From Parvularia atlantis (taxonomy: Eukaryota; Opisthokonta; Rotosphaerida): 12,928 nt of DNA. Shown one piece after another: positions 1-7,108 of the stretch (positions are counted from its first letter, which is position 1; each line of letters begins with the position of its first letter). The stretch spans positions 1 through 12,928 of the forward strand of contig CALSCO010002117.1 of NCBI GenBank assembly GCA_943704415.1, read 5' to 3'. The notes under the pieces were generated by a model, which saw nothing but the letters and a program-made list of their open reading frames with translations, did not search any database and was not told where the DNA came from. Made by a program: the position numbers and the translations under genes.

Positions 1-201
1 GGGACGCGTCGTCAAGGGGGGCGGGTGGGCTTGGGGCGGGCACGACGCCACCGCGCGGATGATCTCCTCCGGTCGAGCGTTGCGCCGCACACGGATGGTC
101 TTGACCGAGTTGTGCGTCTTGGCCTTGAGCTCGACGCGCACGACCTGCTCGTCCGGCGCGACGGCCGCGGCGGGCGGCGTCGCTGGTGGCTTCGCGGACA
201 T
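1..201 (-). CDS. N-terminal exon of an unrecognised gene (partial at window edge)
   Basis: On the minus strand an ATG at 201-199 opens a clean frame that runs left. I place the first exon at 201-52 (50 codons), ending before a GTGGCG donor at 51. The frame also stays open to the window edge, so the exon end is uncertain. The peptide starts with an Ala/Pro-rich leader (MSAKPPATPPAAAV). It continues with an alternating hydrophobic/charged stretch (VVRVELKAKTHNSVKTIRV) that looks like two beta strands, as at the start of a ubiquitin-like or Ras-associating fold. That fold is only a suggestion from the pattern. The gene is head-to-head with the acyltransferase at 268, with 66 bases between the two start codons. 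Function is not assigned. Confidence 0.5.
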   Translation of the reverse strand, partial: MSAKPPATPPAAAVAPDEQVVRVELKAKTHNSVKTIRVRRNARPEEIIRAVASCPPQAHPPPLTTRP

Positions 202-267
202 GCCTGGCACTGCGCGAGCCGGAACCACCCGTCCCCGTTGACTTTCGATCGCTTGCCAAGACCGGCC
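202..267. promoter_or_regulatory. 66-bp bidirectional intergenic promoter region
   Basis: These 66 bases separate the ATG at 201 (minus) from the ATG at 268 (plus). Any core promoter and both 5' leaders must fit here or lie inside the neighbouring first exons. I see no TATA box. The only mildly AT-richer segment is around 238-258 (GTTGACTTTCGATCGCTTGC). The regulatory role is inferred from gene layout alone. Confidence 0.4.
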
Positions 268-1178
268 ATGCTCGTGTACGCGGCGCTGCGGCGCGTCTTC
301 AGCCTGCTCCTGTGGGTGCGTGGACGGCCCAGGACGCGTGTGCCGTGCGCGCGCGGGCGGCTGACGTGTGGTCGTGGCAGGTCTGGTACCGCGAGATCGC
401 CGTCGTCGGCGCGCACCACGTCCCGCGCAAGCGGCCCGTCCTGCTCTGCGGGTCTGTGGGGGGACGCGCGCGGTTGCGGTACGCTGCGGCGGGTGCTCAG
501 ACCGCCCGTACGCCCCGCGCAGCAACCACCAGAACATGGTGCACGACCCGCTGCTCATCGCCCTCACTGTGCCTCACCGGCGCCAGTGCCACTTCTGGGG
601 TGCGGCGTCTCGGCGCGCCACGTCAACCGAGAGATTGCTGACGCGCGCACGCAGCCATGAAGGAGCTGTTCACGCCCTGGTTCGGGCCCGTCCTGCGCAG
701 CGTCGGCGCCGTGCCGGTCGACCGGCGCACGAAAGACAACGCGCTGCTGTACAAGGAGACGTTTGAGACGCTGCAGGACGACGGGTGCATGGCCATGTTC
801 CCGGAAGGGTGCGGCGCAGCGCCTTGTCTTACCCGCGACGCCTCATCGTCCGGGCATGTGCAGCACGTCGTACACGCAGCCGCACATGCTCGAACTCAAG
901 GACGGCGCGTCGCGCGCGGCGCTCGAGTTTGCCAAGTACCTCTGGGAGAAGGCACGTCGTGTCACGCATCGCGTGCGCACACACGACGAGCCCGCTGATG
1001 CGTGACATGCATGCAGGACGGCAAGCCGGACTTGGCCACGTACCGTTCATTCCACACAGCGCTGCTCCTGCCCGTCGGCATCAACTACGAGCACAAGGAC
1101 CGGTGGCGGTCGCGCGTCGTGGTCGAGTACGGCCCGGTGCACGGCTGGCCGCGGCGAGCACACAGCAGCTCACTGACA

Positions 1179-1250
<72 letters not shown>

Positions 1251-2444
1251 CGTACCACGCACGCACGCACGCACAGCCGATCGTCGTGGACGAGTACCTC
1301 GCCGACTACGTCCAGAGCGACGCCAAGACGACGGTGAAGCGCCTCACTGACGTGCTGTACCAAAGCATGCGCGGGCTCACGGTCAACGCGCCCGACTGGT
1401 GCGCGCCGCCGCATGTGTGTATGCGTACGTGCGTGCGTGTGCTGACCGGCTGGCGGGTGCGCGCAGGGAGACACTTGACCTGATCAACCTCAGCCTGAGC
1501 GTGATCCTGCCCCGCAACGTCGACCTCCCGTCAGAGCTGCGCATGAAGCTGCTGCAGAGCCTGTCGGACGCGTACTCGCGCACGGCCGACGACACCGACG
1601 TGCAGCGGCTGCGGCAGGATCTGCAGACGTACCAGCGTGCGTGATGCGTGCGGCTGTGCGCGCCCGAGGCACCGGCTGATCGGGGTGGGCATAGGCCTGC
1701 TCCGGCAGTACGGCCTGGAGGACGAGCACGTGGCCAAGCACAGCCGCAAGGCCGTAACGATGACACGCGCCGTGCGCTACTGCCTCGCGAGCACGTGGAA
1801 GGTCGTGCTCTCGGTGCCGTACATGGTGCCCGGGCTGCTGCTGCACGCGCCCATCTTCCTCGCGGCATACATGGCGCGCTCGCGCCAGAAGTACACCGAG
1901 GTGCGTCAACCTGCTGTGCGTGGCCCAGCTCACGCACGGTCGGCGCGCAGCAAGTGGCGCAAGACATGCTCACGGTCATGCTCGTAGCCGTGCCCGTGCT
2001 CTACGTCAGCGTCACGGCGCTTCTGCTCTACGTCTTCCGCCGCACGTCGCTGTGGATGGTGCGTGCTGCGGCGCGAGCGGACGGCTGTCGTCGCTGATGC
2101 CCTTCTGGCCGTGCAGGCCGTCGTGGTCATCGTCCTGCTCGGCGTGGCGGCGCACTGGCAGCTGGACGCGTTCGACAAGGGCCAGGACCACATGCACGAC
2201 CTGCGGCAGAACATCGTCCTGGCGCGCCTCGTGTGCGTTTGTGGCGCCTTCGCCGACTGCGCTGACCGTCCGTCCGCGCAGCTTCTCAGCAAAGGGCCGC
2301 GGCGAGCTCGACCGGCTGGCCGACATGCGCTGGGCGATCCAGCGCTTCCACCTGCGCATCATCGAGACGTACCGACAGGCGACGGACGACGCCGTGGCGC
2401 ACTTCCTGGCGCAGAGCTTGTCGTCGCTGCACAGCCGCGGCTGA
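268..2444 (+). CDS. Membrane glycerol-3-phosphate acyltransferase, SCT1/GPT2-like (PlsC superfamily), 12 exons
   Basis: Predicted to transfer a fatty-acyl chain to glycerol-3-phosphate (or dihydroxyacetone phosphate), the first step of glycerolipid synthesis, in the ER membrane. Exons: 268-315, 381-451, 523-599, 655-808, 864-960, 1017-1136, 1277-1398, 1467-1636, 1695-1900, 1951-2058, 2117-2232, 2282-2444, giving 483 aa with phase kept at all 11 junctions. Motif I is GNHQNMVHDP (His42 and Asp48, the H-x5-D spacing I associate with this subfamily). It is rebuilt across the second intron. FPEGTS (114-119) is rebuilt across the fourth intron. PVGINY (168-173) is the family's later substrate block. 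Hydrophobic helices lie near 319-349, 362-385 and 392-405. The start ATG opens a frame giving a hydrophobic N-terminus directly before the first donor (GTGCGT at 316). The gene is head-to-head with the gene at 201 and tail-to-tail with the pseudouridine synthase. Exact acyl-acceptor preference cannot be read from sequence. Confidence 0.88.
1177..1273. repeat. (ACGC)n tetranucleotide microsatellite inside an intron
   Basis: A nearly perfect CACG/ACGC tetranucleotide array fills most of the longest intron (1137-1276) of the acyltransferase gene. It has one interruption near 1252 (GTACC) and ends directly at the CACAG acceptor. Removing the intron joins GAG TAC GGC CCG to CCG ATC GTC and restores the conserved reading VEYGPPIVV, so the array is not translated. 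The open frames through the array on either strand are repeat artefacts. Confidence 0.9.
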
Positions 2445-2487
2445 CGGTCCGGGTTGCATCTTTTTGTACAGTGTACGTGCGCGTGCC
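2445..2487. other. 43-bp tail-to-tail intergenic spacer (shared 3' end region)
   Basis: This spacer lies between the stop of the acyltransferase (2442-2444, plus) and the stop of the pseudouridine synthase (2488-2490, minus). It holds a short T-run and a weak GTAC-AGT-GTAC symmetry near 2460-2475, and is otherwise featureless. I see no AATAAA signal on either strand. At least one of the two mRNAs probably ends inside the other's coding region. Confidence 0.4.
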
Positions 2488-4207
2488 TCACTGCTCTGCT
2501 GCCTCTTCGGCCTCGCTCAGGTCGAGCGCGCGCGCGACGCTGGCGACCTCGCGCGCCGCGTCCGGGTCGCGAACCCACGCGTCGCCGGCAAAGTCGGCCT
2601 GCGCCCAGGCCGGCCACGGCGCCTCGTGCACCCAGCCAGGGCCCTGGTAGCGGTGCGCGTGCAGCCACAGGCAGAGCTCGTGCGGGCGTGGGTCGCGCTT
2701 GAGGTTGGGCAGGCGCGGTGCGGGCACGCGGTCTGGCTCGGCGGGTGCTGTAATTGTTGTTGTTGCGCTGCTCGGCTCGACGTCTCGGGTCGCAGCCGCG
2801 GCACCAGCCGGCGCGGCCGGCTCGGCCGCGTCAATCGTAGCCACCTCGTGCACGACGTGGTGCCGCCGAAACCGCCCGACGATGGCCGCCAGCTCGGCCT
2901 CCGACGCGCCACCCTTGCCCATCGCCGGGCCCCACGCCTCAAAGCAGTACAGCGGGTCGTTCGGGATCGGGAAGCCTGCGGCGCGCGCACTGGTCAGCTT
3001 TGTGCGCGTGGCGCGGTACGCCGCACCGAGCCACTGCAGATGCACGCGGATCTGGTGCGTCCGCCCCGTGTACGGCCGGCCTGTGCGCACGGGTCATGAG
3101 TTGCGCTGCGCGTGGTGCCCGTTGCACGCACAGTAGACAAGGCTCGTTGTGCCGTTGTACGACAGCCGGCGGAAGAGCGTGCTGGAGGGCTTGCCGTCGG
3201 GGCTGACGACGTTGAGCCCAAGCTTGAAGTCGTACGTCTTGATCGGCTGGTCGACTTCGACATCGCCCCTGAGCTCAGCAGCGCCGGTGAGCGTTGTCTT
3301 GCGTCGCGCCATGCACGCACGCCGGGAACTCGCCCCGCACACGGCACACGTACTCCTTCACAAACTCCTGTGCGCGCATCTGCTCGGCGAGCTCCTGCAT
3401 GTCGCGTTTCGCTCAGTGACGGCATAGCTGCAGCGCTGGCGAGCACACCTGCGTCCTGGCGCGCGTCCTCGCCAGCAGCAACACGCCGCTCGTCAGGCGG
3501 TCGAGGCGGTGCACGGCTGCGGTCGGCGTGGCGTAAGTCACGCGGTGCGCATCCGCAGCGCACGCACGGTACAGCTCGGCCAGGCCGTGTTCCTTGGCCA
3601 GGATGTACAGCACGGTGTTGTGGCGGTAGCGCCCGCTCGGATGCACCTGCCGCGCCAGGTCAGTCGCGCGCGCGCGCGCGCCCGGCGTGGCGCGTTGTCG
3701 GGCGGCACCGGGATCGAGCCGGGCTTGTTGACTACGAGCATGTCGTCGGTCTGCTCGATGATCGTGATCGGGTCGGCGCAGACGGGCGGCTCGTGCCGGA
3801 AGATGCGGTGGCGCAGCACGTCCTGTGCGCGGCGTGCGGCACTGAGCATGCGCGTGCGCGTGCGTGGTCGCGGCTCAACGCACGCTGTTCCTGATCGTGT
3901 ACGTCGGCGCCACGCGCTGTCCGTTGACGGTGATGAGCCCGGACGCGATAGCGCGACGGTAGTACTCGGCGCTCATGTCGATGAACTCGCACTCAAACAC
4001 GTCCAGCACCGTCCGCCCAAGCCAGCGGCCCTTGGCGAAGGCCGAGTACTCGAACTCGTACGGCGCGACCTTGCGCAGCCCTGCGCCCGCGCGCTCAGCG
4101 TGCGCATCGCGCGAGAGACCGCGCGCACCGCCCTCGAACACGTACGACGTCTCGGCCGCGGCCGTGCCGCGGTCCGTGCGGCGCCGCTTCGAGGCCGGCT
4201 CAGCCAT
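2488..4207 (-). CDS. RluA-family RNA pseudouridine synthase (RPUSD2/PUS9/RIB2-like), 8 exons
   Basis: Predicted to convert uridine to pseudouridine in tRNA or other RNA. Minus-strand exons: 4207-3884, 3822-3709, 3646-3568, 3516-3449, 3394-3321, 3268-3132, 3080-3027, 2975-2488, giving 445 aa with phase kept throughout. A basic nuclear-type N-terminus (ASKRRRTDR) is followed by an S4-like segment (YYRRAIASGLITVNGQRV, about 80-97) and HRHEPPV. The catalytic motif VHRLDRLTSG carries Asp178 just after a phase-1 junction. CRPYTGRTHQIRVHLQWLG (266-284) is rebuilt across two introns. It is followed by PIPNDPLY. The C-terminal LCLWLHAHRY block resembles the tail of eukaryotic PUS9/RIB2-type enzymes. 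An Ala/Pro/Thr-rich linker precedes that block. Yeast RIB2 also carries a deaminase domain; none is visible here, so this is a stand-alone synthase. The start ATG at 4207 lies 37 bases from the divergent ATG at 4245. Confidence 0.9.
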
Positions 4208-4244
4208 CGTGGCCGCGCGTCACAGATCTGCGGCCACGTGGTCA
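4208..4244. promoter_or_regulatory. 37-bp bidirectional intergenic promoter region
   Basis: Only 37 bases separate the start codons of the pseudouridine synthase (4207, minus) and the G-patch/LOTUS gene (4245, plus). The spacer is GC-rich, has no TATA-like element, and includes CACAGATCTG near 4221. This is too short for two conventional promoters. Control elements must be shared or must lie within the first exons. Confidence 0.4.
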
Positions 4245-6352
4245 ATGGACGGCTTCGGCTGGCTCGCGGCCTACTCGGTGGCCGAGGAGCGGGAGTTTGC
4301 GGCGCCCTCGCTGCGGGCCGTGCCGGAGCCCGCCAAGCCGGCGGGGCGAGGGCGTGCCGGTGGGGTGCCGGGCCGCGGGCGCGCCGCGCCGAGTGCGAGC
4401 GTCTCAGCCGCGGCGAAAATGCCGCCAGTACGTGTGGCCGGCTTCGTGACGGCGTCTGAGGCGTACAGCACCGTGCCCGCGCCGAGCGAGCGCTTCGCGG
4501 ACGCGGACGACGACACGGACAGCGACCAGAGCAAGAGCATGGTCGTGTCGCAGCTGGCACCCGCTGACGACGGCGACGACGACGAGGTGGACGCGGTCGA
4601 CAGCCGGCCGCGGGCTCTCGATGTCGGGTTCGGCAGCAGCGGCGGCGGCGATGGCGACGACGATGACGACGCGGACGATCGCCCGCACGGCCTGGGCTTT
4701 GGGAGCAGCGTGGACGGTGATGACGGCGAGGAGGTCGACAGCGTGGCGGCGTTGCTGGGGCTCGGCGCTGGCGCGCAGCAGGCGCAGCGGACCGCCGCGC
4801 CGGTGCCGCAGCCCGTTCGCGTGAGCAAGGACTTTGGGCAGTGGGAGCAACACACACGCGGCATCGGGCAGCATCTGCTGCGCAAGATGGGCTACCGCGA
4901 GGTGCGCGAGGCGCCGGTGGTGGCGCGCGCGGGCGGCTGACACTGCGCCACCGACGGCGACAGGGCCAGGGGCTTGGCGCGAAGGGCTCGGGCATCGTTG
5001 AGCCGATTCAGCCGGAGCTGCTGACCCAGGGCGTCAGCCTCGACTTCCTCGACGACGACCGGGCCAAGCGCGAGCGGCAGCGGCAGGAGAAGCAGCGCAA
5101 GACGCTCCTGCTGCACTCCAACATGACCGTGGCGCAGTACGACATGCTCGTGCGGGCCATCCGCGAGGTCGTGCAGGGTGCGGGCGGGTCGACCAACGTG
5201 CACGAGCTCGAGCGGGCACTGGCAACGCGGTCGATGGGGCCCGGGCGTTTCAACCTGCCCGACATGCGCGCCATGCTGGACGTGTGCTTCGAGAGCATCG
5301 AGGTGGACGAGGACGCGTCCGGCAACGAGTTTGTGACCATGTCGGCGGCGATGTCGCCGGCGAACGGGCTGGGCGTGTCGGGCGGGCATGGCGCCCTGCC
5401 GACGTCGCAGCGACTGAGCGGGAGCGACCGCATGAGCGCGCTGAAGCAGTTCGAGGCGCTGCTGTACCGGGTGCTGCGGCCGGACATGTTCACCCCGTTC
5501 GACACCATCTCCCAGGCCATGCTCAGGTGGGGCCTCACGCCCAAGCAGCTGGGCTTCTCGAATCTGTCCAAGTTGCTCGAGTTCTTTGGCCGGACGGTCG
5601 AGATCTCGTTCACGCCGCAGGCCACCGGCAAGCAGGCGCGTCTGCGCCCGGGCGGGGCTGCACACCAGCCTGGGCCGCCGCCGCCGCCGCCGCAAGACGA
5701 CGATGTCGAGCTGTTTCTCGCGCCGGGCTCGCGCACGCACATGGCGCTGCCGCATATGCCGGCACCACCCGCCGACCAGCTGCCGGGCGGGGCACCGCCG
5801 CGGTCGCGGACGTGGGCCGAGGTGCGGGCGCTCGTGGTCGAGCTGCTGCAGACCGAGGGCCCGATGATGTTCAGCGTGCTGTGCTCGCGCCTGATGGCCC
5901 AGGGCGTCGCGTGCAAGCACTACGGCTTCTCGAGCTTCCTTGCCATGTTCCGCCAGCTCACCGACGTCTGCGAGCTCTACTCGGCGCCGGGCCAGCCCAA
6001 CACGGGCATGGCGCGCCTGCGCGGGAGCGTCTCGACCCCGGCGCCGCTCGCCCCAGCGCCGTCGCCGTCGCCGCCGCCGGTCTTGCCCGGCCGCCCGGTG
6101 TTTGTGCCGGCGCCAATGCCGTTCGCGCAGATGGCGGCCGAGGTTGTCGGCTACTTGCGCGCGGCCGGGCGGCCGGTGACCTTCCCGGCGCTAAGCGACT
6201 GGACGATGAAGCGCGGAATCCAGCCGACGGCGTACAACAGCAGCAACCTGTCCAAGCTGCTCGGGCGCATCCCGGGCGTGCAGACGGGCTTTGACCAGGC
6301 GGGCATCAAGATTGCGTGGGTGAACGGTTACCCCGGTGTGCCGAATGGTTGA
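4245..6352 (+). CDS. G-patch protein with tandem OST-HTH/LOTUS-like domains
   Basis: Two exons, 4245-4901 and 4964-6352, give 681 aa. The 62-base intron splits the G-patch exactly: RKMGYRE ends exon 1 and GQGLGAKGSGIVEPI opens exon 2. G-patches bind and activate DEAH-box RNA helicases or bind nucleic acid. Before it is a long acidic, Asp-rich disordered region (about 85-190). After it is a charged coiled segment (RAKRERQRQEKQRK). Next come repeats of about 70 residues of the form hydrophobic helix, helix, [YF]GFSxLxxL, beta strand: about 375-446 (LGFSNLSKLLEFFGRTVEI), 498-575 (YGFSSFLAMFRQLTDVCEL) and 605-678 (NSSNLSKLLGRIPGVQTGF). A weaker copy sits at about 273-345. I read these as OST-HTH/LOTUS winged helices, which bind RNA and can recruit DEAD-box helicases. 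Pro-rich linkers separate the copies. The ATG at 4245 is the first in frame after the divergent gene. The RNA-processing or silencing role is inferred. Confidence 0.78.
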
Positions 6353-6556
6353 ACAACATTTACGTTCATCTTCCGGTTGAACACGGCCTCACTTGTGATT
6401 TCTGTTCAACGCAGTCGCTGTAGCCTTTGCAGCTACGTTCTACGTAGACCGTGACGTGCTTTGCACTATCCTCGAATTGCCGGTTGGCAGTGTGTTCTGT
6501 TTCCATTTTCGCTCATTTTGCATTTGCCAGTGCACTAGGCCCCTCCCTCACACTCC
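6353..6556. other. AT-richer non-coding stretch upstream of the Fanzor-like ORF
   Basis: This stretch is visibly lower in G+C than the flanks. It contains the end of one and the whole of another GGTTGAACA direct repeat (near 6347 and 6373) and an inverted TGTTCAAC near 6403, so GTTGAACA/TGTTCAAC can pair. Two overlapping short hairpins (GTAGC/GCTAC and CTACG/CGTAG) lie near 6418-6452. A pyrimidine-rich run, CCCCTCCCTCACACTCC, ends at the ATG at 6557. It probably holds the 3' end of the G-patch gene and the left part of the candidate mobile element. No gene seen. Confidence 0.5.
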
Positions 6557-7027
6557 ATGCCGCCGAAGCGCCAAAAGGACGCCAGCGGGGGCAATGACGA
6601 CGCCGGCGACTACGAGACCAAGCACTCGACCGTCGTGATGTCGGTGCACCAGGCGTTGGAGAAGGCCGCTCGTCGCTTCACCGAACACTCGTTCACACCG
6701 TGGCCGTCGCCGACCGCCTTCTTGCTGAGTTCGTGCGGCAGGTCGACGCCAGCGCCCGCCCTCGGCGTCCTCGCGTCGTGGTTCAAGGATTCCAAGCACT
6801 GCCAAAGTGTCTGTCATTGGACGTGGAACCGCGACGTCAACGGTGCGCGCGACATCGGCACGCTCTTCAAGGCGCACATGGCCGGCGGCCTCGAGTTTTT
6901 TTGCGGCAAGGAACACGCATTGCACAACCGCGTGTCCGACCCGCATCGGGCTCTTCAAGGACGGCCTATACCTCTGAAACACGGTGCGTTTTTGTGTGTG
7001 CATGCGGCTCGCAGTTCGCTGACTTGA
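6557..7027 (+). CDS. Truncated Fanzor/TnpB-like protein (zinc-finger and RuvC-III remnant), probable relic
   Basis: An intact 156-aa frame runs from ATG 6557 to TGA 7025-7027. Residues 81-100 read HCQSVCHWTWNRDVNGARDI. The WNRDVNGARxI block is the RuvC-III signature of Fanzor and TnpB RNA-guided nucleases, with Asp93 the expected catalytic residue. Just before it Cys60, Cys82 and Cys86 look like the remains of the family's inserted zinc finger. The N-terminus (MPPKRQK, then an amphipathic helix near 21-41) could be the original Fanzor N-terminus. The large middle (wedge, REC and RuvC-I/II) is absent: family members run to several hundred residues. Cleavage is therefore not expected. A T7 run near 6895-6901 and an open alternative frame at 6700-7038 suggest old frameshifts. 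Expression is unknown. It could instead be a domesticated short protein, but a decayed or internally deleted copy is likelier. Confidence 0.6.
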   Translation: MPPKRQKDASGGNDDAGDYETKHSTVVMSVHQALEKAARRFTEHSFTPWPSPTAFLLSSCGRSTPAPALGVLASWFKDSKHCQSVCHWTWNRDVNGARDIGTLFKAHMAGGLEFFCGKEHALHNRVSDPHRALQGRPIPLKHGAFLCVHAARSSLT

Positions 7028-7108
7028 ACGACTGTTGACTCATTCACGGTGAAATGGATGTTGAATGAACATGAATTGTCGTTTGTTGTTTTCTCTTCAG
7101 TTGTGTAC
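7028..7108. other. AT-richer intergenic spacer between convergent genes
   Basis: Non-coding sequence between the Fanzor-like stop and the minus-strand stop at 7109. It is AT-richer than the surroundings. It contains CATTCAC-GGTGAA and TGTTGAATGAACA imperfect symmetries (7040-7070) and a T-rich run near 7081-7098. It holds the right candidate inverted repeat and probably the 3' ends of both flanking transcripts. In functional Fanzor loci the guide RNA overlaps this side of the gene. I cannot identify a guide scaffold here. Confidence 0.4.

Larger units (their letters stand above)
6352..7083. mobile_element. Candidate Fanzor-bearing element or deletion derivative with imperfect terminal inverted repeats
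   Basis: The left sequence at 6352-6369 (AACAACATTTACGTTCAT) aligns with the reverse complement of 7065-7083 (AACGACAATTCATGTTCAT) at about 15 of 19 positions with one gap. The two ends bracket the AT-richer segment and the Fanzor-like ORF (6557-7027). The left end overlaps the stop codon of the G-patch gene. I see no clear target-site duplication. The boundaries are a hypothesis. The element could be an old insertion or a non-autonomous, internally deleted copy. Confidence 0.33.

Noticed and set aside
1177-1273. CRISPR-like tandem repeats
   Set aside because: The units are four bases long with no spacers, so this is a simple microsatellite in a eukaryotic intron.
1081-1474. Open frames across the ACGC array encoding Ala-Arg-Thr-His or Val-Arg-Ala-Cys repeats
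   Set aside because: A four-base repeat without stops is open in every frame. The array lies in an intron whose removal restores a conserved acyltransferase segment.
6700-7038. Alternative +1 frame over the Fanzor-like region
   Set aside because: It lacks the WNRDVNGARDI signature and zinc-finger cysteines. It may hold frameshifted remnants, but I cannot support a gene in it.
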